A DNA stretch of 64,000 nucleotides from assembly GCF_017888565.1 (NCBI RefSeq), contig NZ_JAGHFX010000080.1:58743-122742 (forward strand), given 5' to 3'. Below, piece after piece: positions 33,442 to 42,794 of this stretch. This stretch comes from Clostridium sp. (GTDB lineage Bacteria > Bacillota > Clostridia > Clostridiales > Clostridiaceae). Each line of letters opens with the position of its first letter. Position 1 is the stretch's first letter. A program made the position numbers and the translations under genes. The notes under the pieces were generated by a model, which made no database searches, was not told the origin of the DNA, and saw only the letters and a list, made by a program, of their open reading frames with translations.

Positions 33442-35991
33442 TTATTTTTTTGATTTTATAAATAAATATAAACTATTTATTAAGAAAATTATTCCTGAGT
33501 AGAATAAAACTATAGCCCATTGTCCTAACTTTAATGGAACTGTATTAAATATACTTGCTAAGAATGGTACATATAATATTGAACATACCATAAGCATTGA
33601 AAAAGTTACAGCTCCAACTAAATATGGATTAGTAAATACTTTAATTTCAAAAATAGAATGTCTTTCTGATCTACACTCAAAAACATGTAATAATTGTGAC
33701 ATAACAAGTGTTGTTAATGCAAGTGTTCTGCATGTAGCTAAATCCATTCCATATAATCTTCCTGTCATAAATGAAAGTAAAGTACAAATTCCAATTAAAC
33801 AGCCTCTTACTACAATCTTTGACCATAACCCTCTTGCAAAAATACCTTCACTTTTTTCTCTTGGTTGTTGCATCATTATATCTTTATCAGCAGGATCTAC
33901 TCCAAGAGCAATTGCTGGTAACCCATCTGTTGCTAAGTTAACAAATAATATTTGTATTGGAGTAAGTGGATTAGGCAAGTAAAATAATGACGCTAAGAAC
34001 ATAGTTAATACTTCACCTAAATTACAAGATAATAGATATCTTATAAATTTTCTTATATTATCATATATTATTCTACCTTCTTCCACAGCAGATACTATAG
34101 TTGCAAAATTATCATCCATTAATACCATTGATGCAGCTTCTTTAGTTACATCTGTTCCAGATATACCCATAGCAATCCCTATATCAGCTTCTTTTATTGC
34201 TGGAGCATCATTAACACCATCTCCAGTCATTGCAACAATATTATTTTGCTTTTTAAAGGCTTTTACTATTCTAAGCTTATGATGTGGAGATACTCTTGCA
34301 AATACTCTTACATTTTTAACTTTCTTCATAAGGTCTTCATCACTAGTCTTTTCAATTTCTTCACCGGTCATAGCTTGATCATCTGTGTTACAAATATTTA
34401 TTGATTTTGCTATTGCAAGTGCTGTATTCTTATGATCTCCCGTTATCATTACAGGTTGTATCCCAGCAAGTTTACATTTAAGAACAGCATCTCTAACTTC
34501 TAATCTTGGTGGATCAATACTTCCTGCAACACCTAAGAATATCAAGTCTTTTTCTAGCCCTTCATTTTTTACTAATCCAGTTTCTTTATATGCAGCAGCT
34601 ATACATCTTAAAGCTCTATTTGACATTGCTTCTATATAAGATGCAACTTGCTTTTTCTTTTGCGCTGTTAAAGGCTTTACAGTTCCATTTTCTAATATGT
34701 GGGTACACCTTTCAATAACTCTTTCTGGAGCTCCCTTCATATAACAAACTTCCTTTGTTCCTTCTCTAACTATAACACTCATCATCTTTCTTGAGGAATC
34801 AAATGGAATATCATAAATTCTTTTTGCATTAGATACAAAAGCTTTAAGTAAATTAACATCTTTAAAGAAAGCTTTTATTAATGCTGTTTCAGTTGGATCT
34901 CCATGCAGAGCCTTTTCTATGTTTTTAACATTAAAATCATAATTACAATCATTACAGTAAACTAAAGCTTTCATCATAGTTGAATGGTTAGTCAATTGTT
35001 CCTTATCTAGATCGCAAATTTTACCATTCATATATATTTCTTTTACTGTCATTTTATTTTGTGTTAATGTTCCTGTTTTATCTGAACATATTACAGAAGT
35101 ACATCCTAAAGTTTCTACTGCTGGTAATTTTCTTACTAGAGCATTTTTCTTTAACATTCTAGATACACCTAATGCTAATGCAACAGTTACAATAGCTGCT
35201 AACCCTTCTGGTATTGCAGCAACAGCTAATGAAACTCCAAGTAAGAACATTTCTGCTATTTCATTACCTCTAAGTATTCCAAGTACTGTTACAACTGCAC
35301 AAATTGTTAAGCATAATACTACTAATATTTTACCTAGTGAATCTAATCTCTCTCTTAATGGAGATTTTTCTTCTTCAATATTATCTAGAAGATTTGCTAT
35401 TTTTCCCATTTCAGTATTCATTCCAATACCATCAATAAGTAAAATACCTCTTCCTTTTAATACTGTAGTTCCCATAAATCCTTGGTTTTTTCCTCTTTTT
35501 GAATCTTTAGATACTCCAACTGACTCTCCAGTTAAAAGTGATTCATCAATCATTATTCCTGATGATTCAACAAATGTACCATCTGCTGGAATTCTATCAC
35601 CAGCTTCTAAAATTACTAAATCACCTATAGTAACTTCTATTGAATTTAATACTTTTAATACTCCATCCCTAATAACTTTACAAGTTGGTGCTGCTAATTC
35701 ATTTAATGCTTCCAAGGATTTTTCTGTTCTATATTCTTGAACAAATCCCATTATTGCATTTACAACAACTATAATAAGTATCGTTATAGCATCTGCAGTA
35801 TCTCCCATTAAGCCAGATATTACAGTAGCAGCTATTAATACCCAAACAATAAAATCATTAAATTGAGATAAAAATATTACTACAGGCGATGTTTTCTTTT
35901 TGTGAGATAATTCATTTAATCCATAAGTACTTTGTCTCTTTTCTGCTTCCTTTGTAGATAGTCCCCTAGATATTTCTCGTTCTTGTATCAC
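33442..35991 (-). CDS. P-type calcium-transporting ATPase
   Basis: This 849-residue P2-type cation pump has the actuator loop LLTGES, the phosphorylation motif SDKTGTLTQNKM (about 305-320), the nucleotide-binding KGAPERVIERC and the hinge MTGDGVNDAPAIKEADIGIAMG. About ten helices include IPEGLAAIVTVALALG and NLATDGLPAIALGVDPADKD, which carry the calcium-site residues of SERCA-like pumps. The start is GTG, preceded by AAGGAGGACAACCG. It is monocistronic and divergent from the pyrophosphatase gene. Ca2+ is the probable substrate and Mn2+ is possible. Confidence 0.92.
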   Translation of the reverse strand: MIQEREISRGLSTKEAEKRQSTYGLNELSHKKKTSPVVIFLSQFNDFIVWVLIAATVISGLMGDTADAITILIIVVVNAIMGFVQEYRTEKSLEALNELAAPTCKVIRDGVLKVLNSIEVTIGDLVILEAGDRIPADGTFVESSGIMIDESLLTGESVGVSKDSKRGKNQGFMGTTVLKGRGILLIDGIGMNTEMGKIANLLDNIEEEKSPLRERLDSLGKILVVLCLTICAVVTVLGILRGNEIAEMFLLGVSLAVAAIPEGLAAIVTVALALGVSRMLKKNALVRKLPAVETLGCTSVICSDKTGTLTQNKMTVKEIYMNGKICDLDKEQLTNHSTMMKALVYCNDCNYDFNVKNIEKALHGDPTETALIKAFFKDVNLLKAFVSNAKRIYDIPFDSSRKMMSVIVREGTKEVCYMKGAPERVIERCTHILENGTVKPLTAQKKKQVASYIEAMSNRALRCIAAAYKETGLVKNEGLEKDLIFLGVAGSIDPPRLEVRDAVLKCKLAGIQPVMITGDHKNTALAIAKSINICNTDDQAMTGEEIEKTSDEDLMKKVKNVRVFARVSPHHKLRIVKAFKKQNNIVAMTGDGVNDAPAIKEADIGIAMGISGTDVTKEAASMVLMDDNFATIVSAVEEGRIIYDNIRKFIRYLLSCNLGEVLTMFLASLFYLPNPLTPIQILFVNLATDGLPAIALGVDPADKDIMMQQPREKSEGIFARGLWSKIVVRGCLIGICTLLSFMTGRLYGMDLATCRTLALTTLVMSQLLHVFECRSERHSIFEIKVFTNPYLVGAVTFSMLMVCSILYVPFLASIFNTVPLKLGQWAIVLFYSGIIFLINSLYLFIKSKK

Positions 35992-36417
35992 CGGTTGTCC
36001 TCCTTAATTTAGTTTCTATATATTATATTTAGTAAATTCAAAGATATGATTTTTTTTAATAATTGCTATGTTAGTCGAATTATTTTTTATCTTTATTTTT
36101 AGAATTCTTAATCATCTAGTTTAAATGTACAAATTTCTACACATACTTTATATAGATATCTTTACAAATTTAAAATATAAATATAGAATATGTATATAAG
36201 TTACAATAAAGATTTAACATTTTAATAAACATTTAAGTTATTGATAGTATATAAGGAAATTTATTATTATAGTAACTTATCTAAAAATTTAATAATATAT
36301 GCGTTCAATTTTGCTATTTTTTCTAATATGTATATTAACTTTTATATATACTGACACTTTTAATCATGTAGATTATAATTGAAACATATATGTGAATTAA
36401 CTAAGGAGGGTAATAAT
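35992..36417. other. Divergent intergenic region between ATPase and pyrophosphatase
   Basis: About 425 bp of AT-rich DNA without a coding frame. The right end carries the pyrophosphatase promoter. I looked for a yybP-ykoY manganese riboswitch on the minus strand and saw none. Confidence 0.6.
36351..36379 (+). promoter_or_regulatory. Sigma-A promoter of the pyrophosphatase gene
   Basis: CTGACA (36351-36356), a 17-bp spacer and a perfect TATAAT (36374-36379) lie 38 bp before the TTG start codon at 36418. Confidence 0.75.
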
Positions 36418-38058
36418 TTGAAAGATGTAATTTATGTAACTGGACATAAGAATCCAGATTCTGATTCAATATGTGCAGCTTTTTCATATGCTGAATTTAA
36501 AAATAAGACAGGCAAACTACCTGCAATACCAGTAAGATTAGGAAACGTTAGTCAAGAAACTCAATATATTCTTGACTATTTTGGAGTTGAAGCTCCTCAA
36601 TTGTTAAAAACTGTAAAATTAAAAGTTGAAGATTTAGAGTTTGATAGAATAACTCCTGTATCACCTGAGCTTTCATTAAAAACTGCATGGAATATAATGA
36701 GAGATAAAAATATAAAGACTCTTCCAGTAGCTGATGAAAATGATCATTTACTTGGAGTTTTAGCTGTATCTAACTTAACTTCATGTTATATGGATATATG
36801 GGATAATAGAATTTTAGCTAAGAGTAATACCTCTTTTGAAAATATAGTAGATACATTATCTGCAAAAGAAATTTATGTTAATACTGAAAGAAAAACTTTC
36901 CCTGGAAAGATAGTTGTTTCAGCAATGAAGCCAGAAAGTATGAAAGATCATATAGAAGCTGGAGATATCGCTATAGTTGGAGATAGAGAAGAAGTTCAAG
37001 ATGCTTTACTTGATCTTAATATATCTCTATTAATAATAACTGGATCTCATACTCCAACTAATAAAATAATTGAAAAAGCTAAAAAATCTAATATAAGTGT
37101 TATAACTACACCACACGATTCATTTACAGCTTCAAGACTTATAGTTCAAAGTATTCCTGTTGGATATGTTATGATTAAAGATAAATTAGTAACATTCTCA
37201 ACTGATGAATTAGTAGAAGATGTAAAGAAGGTTATGATAGATACTAGATATAGAAGCTATCCTGTTATTTCTGAAAATGGTAAGGTTCTTGGTACAGTAT
37301 CAAGATATCATTTAATTTCTAATTATAAAAAGAAAATTATTCAAGTTGACCATAATGAAAGAAGCCAATCTGTTGATGGACTTGAAGAAGCAGAAATTCT
37401 AGAAATAATAGATCATCATAGAGTAGCAGATATTCAAACTAGTGGTCCATTATACTTTAGAAGTGAGCCTATAGGAAGTACTTCTACTATAGTTGGTAAA
37501 TGCTTCTTTGAAAATGGAATAAGACCATCAAAACAAGCTGCTGGACTTTTATGTGGTGCAATAATTTCAGATACATTACTATTTAGAAGCCCAACTTGTA
37601 CTCCTCAAGACAAAAGTATTTGCTTAAAGCTTGCAGAAATAGCTGGAATAAATGTAGAAGAATTTGCTAAAGAAATGTTTAAAGCTGGTACTTCATTAAA
37701 AGGAAAAACAGTAGAACAAATCTTTAACCAAGACTTCAAGCCATTTGGAATTGAAGATACAAGAGTTGGTATAGCTCAAGTTAATACAATGGATATTGAA
37801 GGGTTTATGCCACTTAAAGATGAAATGTTAGCTTATATGAATACTAAAGCAAAAGAAGCTAAATTAGATATGGTAATGTTACTACTTACAGACATACTTA
37901 ACGAAGGATCACAAATACTAGTTGCTGGAGATAGACCAGAAATAGTAGAAAAAGCATTCAACGTTACATTACAAGATAGTACTGCATTCTTAGATGGAGT
38001 ACTTTCAAGAAAGAAACAAGTAGTTCCACCAATAACTGCGGCAGTATCATCTTTATAA
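36418..38058 (+). CDS. ppaC: Manganese-dependent inorganic pyrophosphatase with CBS and DRTGG domains
   Basis: This 546-residue family II (DHH) pyrophosphatase has YVTGHKNPDSDSICAA at the N-terminus, the split metal site IIDHHRVADIQT after the insert, and the C-terminal DHHA2 domain ending in SRKKQVVPPI. The insert (about residues 65-310) holds two CBS domains around a DRTGG domain, which in clostridial homologues bind adenine nucleotides and control activity. The start is TTG at 36418 with AAGGAGGG seven bases upstream. An ATG 39 bases earlier has no site. It removes pyrophosphate from biosynthesis. Confidence 0.95.
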   Translation: MKDVIYVTGHKNPDSDSICAAFSYAEFKNKTGKLPAIPVRLGNVSQETQYILDYFGVEAPQLLKTVKLKVEDLEFDRITPVSPELSLKTAWNIMRDKNIKTLPVADENDHLLGVLAVSNLTSCYMDIWDNRILAKSNTSFENIVDTLSAKEIYVNTERKTFPGKIVVSAMKPESMKDHIEAGDIAIVGDREEVQDALLDLNISLLIITGSHTPTNKIIEKAKKSNISVITTPHDSFTASRLIVQSIPVGYVMIKDKLVTFSTDELVEDVKKVMIDTRYRSYPVISENGKVLGTVSRYHLISNYKKKIIQVDHNERSQSVDGLEEAEILEIIDHHRVADIQTSGPLYFRSEPIGSTSTIVGKCFFENGIRPSKQAAGLLCGAIISDTLLFRSPTCTPQDKSICLKLAEIAGINVEEFAKEMFKAGTSLKGKTVEQIFNQDFKPFGIEDTRVGIAQVNTMDIEGFMPLKDEMLAYMNTKAKEAKLDMVMLLLTDILNEGSQILVAGDRPEIVEKAFNVTLQDSTAFLDGVLSRKKQVVPPITAAVSSL

Positions 38059-38095
38059 TTGATAATAAATAATTAGCAATTGAGAATTATAAAAT

Positions 38096-38136
38096 AAAAA
38101 AAGGCTGAGATTTTCTCAGCCTTAATTTTTTATTTT
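38096..38136. terminator. Bidirectional terminator between the pyrophosphatase and flagellar operon
   Basis: A 9-bp stem AAGGCTGAG/CTCAGCCTT with a 5-base loop has seven A on the left and ATTTTTT on the right. It ends the pyrophosphatase message and, on the minus strand, the 25-kb flagellar operon. Confidence 0.85.
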
Positions 38137-38216
38137 ATAATTCAACTCTTTTGAATTATTTCATTAATTATCCATTATCCATTGTCAATTATAAATTATA
38201 ATTAAGCTTTGCTTAA

Positions 38217-38990
38217 TTACCTAGCTCTCATATTATTAATCATTCCCCACATTTCGTCTGCAGTTTTTACTCCTCTTGAGCTAAGTTCGAAAGCTCTTTG
38301 TGTTACTATCATTTCTGAAAATTCTGTTGCAACATCAACATTTGAACCTTCCAGTGTTCCTTGGTATATATCAAAGTTTGTTGTTCTTTGAACTTCTACT
38401 CCTGGTGATGGAGTAAATAAATTATCTCCTATTGATATGAAAGCCCTATCTCCTACTGCTGTATATACTGGAATTTCAGCTACTTGTATAAAGTTTTCTT
38501 TATCTTTTATATATACTTGTCCCTTTTTATCTACTAAAAAGTTATCTTTATTAAAAACAACATTATCTTCTGAGTACCCATTTAAGTAATTTAATTCTAA
38601 TTTATTTCCTCTATTATCTACAAGTCTACCTCTAGCATCAATAGCTAAAGCTCCATCTCTTGTATATGCTTCTTGTCCATTATCAGAAATAATTTTAAAA
38701 TATCCTAGGCCATCTATTGATAAATCAGTGCTTCTTAAAGTTTCTTGAAGCATACCTTGTGAGTTATCTCTAAACCATTCTGACGTTCTTGTACCGGTTC
38801 CAATTACTGAATCTTTATCATTAAGTGGAATTCCATTTCTATCTAAAGACTCTGTAAGTAAATCTTTGAAACCAACTTCTATTTTTTTATATCCCATAGT
38901 AGTTGAGTTTGCTATATTATTTGAAATTGCATCTAACTTATCTTGATTTGCATTCATTCCTGTTTTACCAGTCCATAATGTTCTTAACAT
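38217..38990 (-). CDS. flgG: Flagellar rod/hook-basal body protein, FlgG-like
   Basis: This 257-residue rod protein has the N-terminal rod signature LDAISNNIANSTTMGYKK and the C-terminal VDVATEFSEMIVTQRAFELSS. The central DGLGYFKIISDNGQEAYTRDGAL is shared by FlgF and FlgG. It is exported by the flagellar apparatus and forms the distal rod. The start ATG follows AGGAGGAGAATTT. It is the last gene of the operon, and it lies 15 bp after a second, FlgF-like gene, so the FlgG/FlgF labels could be exchanged. Confidence 0.9.
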   Translation of the reverse strand: MLRTLWTGKTGMNANQDKLDAISNNIANSTTMGYKKIEVGFKDLLTESLDRNGIPLNDKDSVIGTGTRTSEWFRDNSQGMLQETLRSTDLSIDGLGYFKIISDNGQEAYTRDGALAIDARGRLVDNRGNKLELNYLNGYSEDNVVFNKDNFLVDKKGQVYIKDKENFIQVAEIPVYTAVGDRAFISIGDNLFTPSPGVEVQRTTNFDIYQGTLEGSNVDVATEFSEMIVTQRAFELSSRGVKTADEMWGMINNMRAR

Positions 38991-39004
38991 AAATTCTCCT
39001 CCTA

Positions 39005-39787
39005 CTATTTAACTGCTCCTATTTCATTTGCAGCCTTTCCTAAAGTTTCATCAATAGTTTGTACTATTTTTTGATTAGTTTCAAAGTTTCTCATTGTAGT
39101 TATCATATTAACCATTTCATTAGAAATGTTTACATTAGAACCTTCTAATGCTCCTTGTGTAACCCAAACTTGTGCATTATATATAGGATTTTCTCCTCTA
39201 AAGTAGTTATCTCCTATCTTTTGTAAATTTCCATAATCGCTAAAATCAGCCGTTGCCAAAGTATGAGTTGATCTATTTCCTACGTAAAGATTATTATTTT
39301 GATCTAATATAAACTTATCTCCACCAACAAATATAGGATCAAGTGCACCTGTGTTTTTATTCATCCCAAGAATCTTATCACCATTAGTATTTATTAGGTA
39401 TCCATCATTTCCAACTTTAAAATTACCATCTCTTGTATATAATATTTCATTACCATTATTAGTTTGTCTTTGCACAGCAAAAAAGCCTCTTCCCTCTATT
39501 GCAAAATCGGTTTGTTTATCTGTGCTTTTTATAAGCCCTTGAGTAAATGCTGTATCAACGCTATCTATTTCTGATCCTAAGCTTATAGTTCCTAATTTTT
39601 GTACTACATTATTGCCATTAACTACTTTATCTCTATTTTGTATCATAACTTCATCAAAACTTTTTATTGATAAATTATCGCCTTTAAAGCCTGTTGTATT
39701 AGCATTAGTCATATTGCTTGTAATATTATTTTGCCTATTTTCTAGTGATATTAATCCTGATACAGCTGTATATAGACTTCTAATCAT
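39005..39787 (-). CDS. flgF: Flagellar proximal rod protein, FlgF/FlgG-like
   Basis: This 260-residue rod protein has LENRQNNITSNMTNANTTGFKG at the N-terminus and EGSNVNISNEMVNMITTMRNFETNQKIV at the end. The ATG at 39787 gives the usual MIRSLYTAVSGL start. The site AAGGGGATGAGG just upstream lies within the preceding small gene, which it overlaps by eight bases. In-frame ATGs further upstream would add a non-homologous tail. It forms the rod together with the flgG, flgB and flgC products. Confidence 0.88.
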   Translation of the reverse strand: MIRSLYTAVSGLISLENRQNNITSNMTNANTTGFKGDNLSIKSFDEVMIQNRDKVVNGNNVVQKLGTISLGSEIDSVDTAFTQGLIKSTDKQTDFAIEGRGFFAVQRQTNNGNEILYTRDGNFKVGNDGYLINTNGDKILGMNKNTGALDPIFVGGDKFILDQNNNLYVGNRSTHTLATADFSDYGNLQKIGDNYFRGENPIYNAQVWVTQGALEGSNVNISNEMVNMITTMRNFETNQKIVQTIDETLGKAANEIGAVK

Positions 39788-40010
39788 TGCCCTCATCCCC
39801 TTTAAATAGTACTTTACATTCATCATCATAGTGCATTCCAAGACCTCTAGCCTTTTCCTCTATCTTATCATTAGAAATCTCTTTATTATAACTATATCCA
39901 AACATAAAAATCGAAGTTAATACCATGCCTATTCCTATTCCCATAAGTATTTTTCTATCTGTTAAGAAATCAAATATTATAGTTAACTTTTTAATAAACT
40001 TTTTATTAAT
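39780..40010 (-). CDS. Small membrane protein in flagellar operon, MltG-like fragment, apparent ATT start
   Basis: A 76-residue frame fills the gap between the DUF6115-type gene and flgF. It has a basic N-terminus (NKKFIKKLT), one hydrophobic helix (ILMGIGIGMVLTSIFMFGY) and a tail, NDKIEEKARGLGM, that resembles the short MltG/YceG-like proteins seen in clostridial flagellar clusters. There is no ATG, GTG or TTG at the expected start. AAGGGGG lies seven bases before ATT at 40010. An internal ATG in the helix would give 54 residues and has no ribosome site. It overlaps both neighbours (28 and 8 bp), which supports translational coupling. Confidence 0.62.
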   Translation of the reverse strand: MNKKFIKKLTIIFDFLTDRKILMGIGIGMVLTSIFMFGYSYNKEISNDKIEEKARGLGMHYDDECKVLFKGDEGND

Positions 40011-40498
40011 AGTACTTCCCCCTTACCTATGGATAGCTCTTCACATATTTTATCATCAGTTAATCCATTTTCTAAAAGCATTTTTACTTTCTTTAACTTA
40101 TCACTTTTAAAATTGTTATCTGAAATGTTTGACTTATTAGAAAAATTTATTTCAGATATTACATCTTCATTAAAATTATTAGTATTATAATCTTTTTTGA
40201 AACTATTCTCTGAATCCTCTTCTTTAAAACTTGCTATATTTATTTTATTATCGTCTACTATCTTAGAATTCTTAATATTATTTATTGAAATTTTTAAATC
40301 CTCAATTTCTTTCTGTAGGTCTAAAACAGTTTCTGCTAAATCCTTTCGTATAGCTATTATCTCCAAATCATAATCTTTATCATTATTTGATTCTTCTCTC
40401 TCTAATATTTTACCGAATGATTTATTTTCTTTTTTTATTGCCTTAACATTTAAAATTATAAGCATAATTCCTATTAGGATTATTAATATAGGAAGCAT
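39983..40498 (-). CDS. DUF6115-type flagellar operon protein
   Basis: This 171-residue protein has an N-terminal membrane helix (ILIILIGIMLIILNV), a coiled-coil (AETVLDLQKEIEDLKISINNI), a variable Asn/Ser-rich middle and a conserved C-terminal helix-turn-helix-like end (KVKMLLENGLTDDKICEELS). This layout is that of the DUF6115 protein regularly found after fliA in clostridia. Its function is not known. The start ATG follows TAGGAGGGAGAAGGTT. It overlaps the small MltG-like frame. Confidence 0.72.
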   Translation of the reverse strand: MLPILIILIGIMLIILNVKAIKKENKSFGKILEREESNNDKDYDLEIIAIRKDLAETVLDLQKEIEDLKISINNIKNSKIVDDNKINIASFKEEDSENSFKKDYNTNNFNEDVISEINFSNKSNISDNNFKSDKLKKVKMLLENGLTDDKICEELSIGKGEVLLIKSLLKS

Positions 40499-40537
40499 AA
40501 CCTTCTCCCTCCTATTATGTTCAAAATGATTTACTTT

Positions 40538-41263
40538 TTATATATAATTTATTTTTTGCATTACTACTCTCAAGTTTCTTATTGCTCTACTATGTAATTG
40601 ACAAACTCTAGATTCTGAGACTTCTAAAATTTGTCCAATTTCTTTTAGTGTTAGCTTCTCATAATAATATAAATTTAAAATAAGCTTGTCTTTATCTTTT
40701 AATTTTTCAATTGCTTCTGCAAGAATCTCTAATTTTTCTTTATCTTCTAAAGTTTCTTCAGGAGAAATAGAATTTTTATCTTCTAAAGTTTCCATTATAG
40801 TTACATCATCATCATCAGAATAAATTATAGATTCCAAAGACATTATGGACATGTAATTAATATAGTTTTCAACTTGAGAAACCTCTTGCTCCGATATATT
40901 TAATTCTTGTGCAATTTCTTGTAAACTTGGTTCTCTCATATATCTATTTTGAAGCTTTTCAACACACTCATTATACTTTGCTAATTTATCCATAGCCCCT
41001 TTTGAAATTGGCCTACATTTTCTTATTTCATCAATCATGGCTCCTTTTATTCTTAGAGTTGCATAAGATGAAAACTTCATTCCTTTAGTTGAATCATATC
41101 TATTAATTGCATCTAAAAGCCCAACAATTCCGTAGCTCACTAAATCCTCATATTCTATATACTTAGTTTTACCGAGCATAACTCTAGAGGCCAAATATTT
41201 AACTAATGGTATATACTTTTCGACTATTTGTTCTTTATGAATTATAGGGCTTTGACATTCCAT
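40538..41263 (-). CDS. fliA: RNA polymerase sigma factor for flagellar genes (sigma-28)
   Basis: This 241-residue sigma-70 family factor of the FliA/SigD/WhiG group has region 2 with SYGIVGLLDAINRYDSTKGMKFSSYATLRIKGAMIDEIRK, region 3 (LQEIAQELNISEQEVSQVENYI) and region 4 with LTLKEIGQILEVSESRVCQLHSRAIRNL. It directs RNA polymerase to late flagellar and chemotaxis promoters. The start ATG follows AGAGGAGGCCATTAGT. Its place downstream of flhF-flhG-pilZ is standard in clostridia. No flgM gene is in the window. Confidence 0.94.
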   Translation of the reverse strand: MECQSPIIHKEQIVEKYIPLVKYLASRVMLGKTKYIEYEDLVSYGIVGLLDAINRYDSTKGMKFSSYATLRIKGAMIDEIRKCRPISKGAMDKLAKYNECVEKLQNRYMREPSLQEIAQELNISEQEVSQVENYINYMSIMSLESIIYSDDDDVTIMETLEDKNSISPEETLEDKEKLEILAEAIEKLKDKDKLILNLYYYEKLTLKEIGQILEVSESRVCQLHSRAIRNLRVVMQKINYI

Positions 41264-41278
41264 ACTAATGGCCTCCTC

Positions 41279-41920
41279 TTAAATAAGTTCTCTTTGTTTT
41301 CTCATTATTGTAAATACTGTTTTTATTATTTTTTCTCTTGTTCCATTATCTATATCATCAAAATTTATACCGCATATGTATTTTTTATCTTCTGATTTAT
41401 CAACTCTTATTACTCTACCTCTTACAGATATTTTTTCATTATCATATGTTAAATTTGCAATTATAATATCTGAAGCTTTTACTTCTTCCTTTATCTTAAT
41501 TCGCATACCACCACCACTTAAATCAAGAAGTAATGCATGCTCATATTTTTCTTCTCCGCTAATATTTGATTTTAACTCTTCTTCCTTTATATAATTTATA
41601 ACTTGTACAACATTAACTCTTACATAGTCTCTTCTTTGAATCCTTGTTATATCATAAGGCTTACTTATTCTATAAAATGGTATATCTTTTTCTGTTATTC
41701 TACCTAACACCTTATTCTTATATCCAAATACATTTCCTTTATCATCATAAAAAATTTGCTCTATTTCACTTCCATCTTTTAGCGTTAAATAAATGCCATC
41801 GCTTACTGGAATTGTTATTAGTATTTCATCATCCTTTATATCTTGGATTGAAGACTTATACATACTTTCCTCCCATAAAACGTCAATTTTGCAATTTATC
41901 CCAAGTTCTAACTTTGCCAT
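41279..41920 (-). CDS. PilZ-domain flagellar brake protein (YcgR-like)
   Basis: This 213-residue protein has an N-terminal YcgR-type domain (LTLKDGSEIEQIFYDDKG) and a PilZ domain with the c-di-GMP binding signature QRRDYVRVNV and LLDLSGGGMRIKIKEE. It is likely to slow the motor when cyclic di-GMP is high. The start ATG follows TTAGGGGGTTAGTC. It sits between flhG and fliA, so second-messenger control is built into the flagellar operon. Confidence 0.9.
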   Translation of the reverse strand: MAKLELGINCKIDVLWEESMYKSSIQDIKDDEILITIPVSDGIYLTLKDGSEIEQIFYDDKGNVFGYKNKVLGRITEKDIPFYRISKPYDITRIQRRDYVRVNVVQVINYIKEEELKSNISGEEKYEHALLLDLSGGGMRIKIKEEVKASDIIIANLTYDNEKISVRGRVIRVDKSEDKKYICGINFDDIDNGTREKIIKTVFTIMRKQRELI

Positions 41921-41930
41921 GACTAACCCC

Positions 41931-42794
41931 CTAAGAAAAAATATTAAATAATTTTTTAAACAACCCTTGAGCTCCTACTCCCATAGTTTCCTTTTTTTCA
42001 CCTATAATTTTTTCGGCTATAGTTTTTATACATTTAGCTGCATCACAATTTGGATATCCTATTACAAACGGAAGCTGTTCTCTTACAGACATTATAAGCT
42101 TTCTATCTTCATATACAACTCCTAAAAATTTTACATCTAACTTTAAAAACCTATTAACTGCCATTTTAAATTTTGAAAAAGTTTGATCTCCCTCTTTTTT
42201 TTCTAAAATCTTATTAACTACTATGCTTGCTTTATCTTTTATTTTGAAATGATCTACTGCTTTTAATAGACTATATCCATCTGTTAATGATGTTGGTTCA
42301 GGAGTAGTTACTAATATTACTTCATCAGAACATGCAATAAAAGCCAAAACACTTCTACTTATTCCTGCTCCTGTATCTATAAAAATATAATCAAAACCCT
42401 CTAACATCTCTATCTTTTTTAAAAACAAATCTCTTTGATTTTGCTGAATATCTTCTATATTATTAAGTCCACTTCCACCTGGCAATAGTTTAACCCCTTC
42501 TGGTCCGTTAACAATAATATCTTCTATTGCTAATTTACCATTAATTAAATCTAAAACACTATTTTTAGGATATATGCCCATTAATACATCATCGTTTCCC
42601 ATTCCTATATCTGCATCAAATATTAAAACTTTTTTTCCCTTTTGTACTAATGTAATTGCTAGATTCACTACAAAATTACTTTTCCCAACACCGCCCTTGC
42701 CTGAGGTTACTGTAATAATCCTAGCCTTTCTTTTTTGTTCCTCCAGAACTTCACCTCTTGCTAGTTTTCTTAAGCTTTCAGCTTGATCTAACAT
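41931..42794 (-). CDS. flhG: Flagellum site-determining ATPase FlhG (MinD/ParA family)
   Basis: This 287-residue P-loop ATPase has the deviant Walker A VTSGKGGVGKSNFVVNL, DADIGMGNDDVLMGI and the Walker B FIDTGAGI, and it ends in an amphipathic helix (GLFKKLFNIF) that would target the membrane. It controls flagellar number and position together with FlhF, which it overlaps by seven bases. The start ATG follows GGGGAGGAAACTAT. The family and context agree fully. Confidence 0.93.
   Translation of the reverse strand: MLDQAESLRKLARGEVLEEQKRKARIITVTSGKGGVGKSNFVVNLAITLVQKGKKVLIFDADIGMGNDDVLMGIYPKNSVLDLINGKLAIEDIIVNGPEGVKLLPGGSGLNNIEDIQQNQRDLFLKKIEMLEGFDYIFIDTGAGISRSVLAFIACSDEVILVTTPEPTSLTDGYSLLKAVDHFKIKDKASIVVNKILEKKEGDQTFSKFKMAVNRFLKLDVKFLGVVYEDRKLIMSVREQLPFVIGYPNCDAAKCIKTIAEKIIGEKKETMGVGAQGLFKKLFNIFS

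Noticed and set aside
35992..36378. Manganese riboswitch before the P-type ATPase
   Set aside because: The conserved GC-rich yybP-ykoY elements are absent from this AT-rich stretch.
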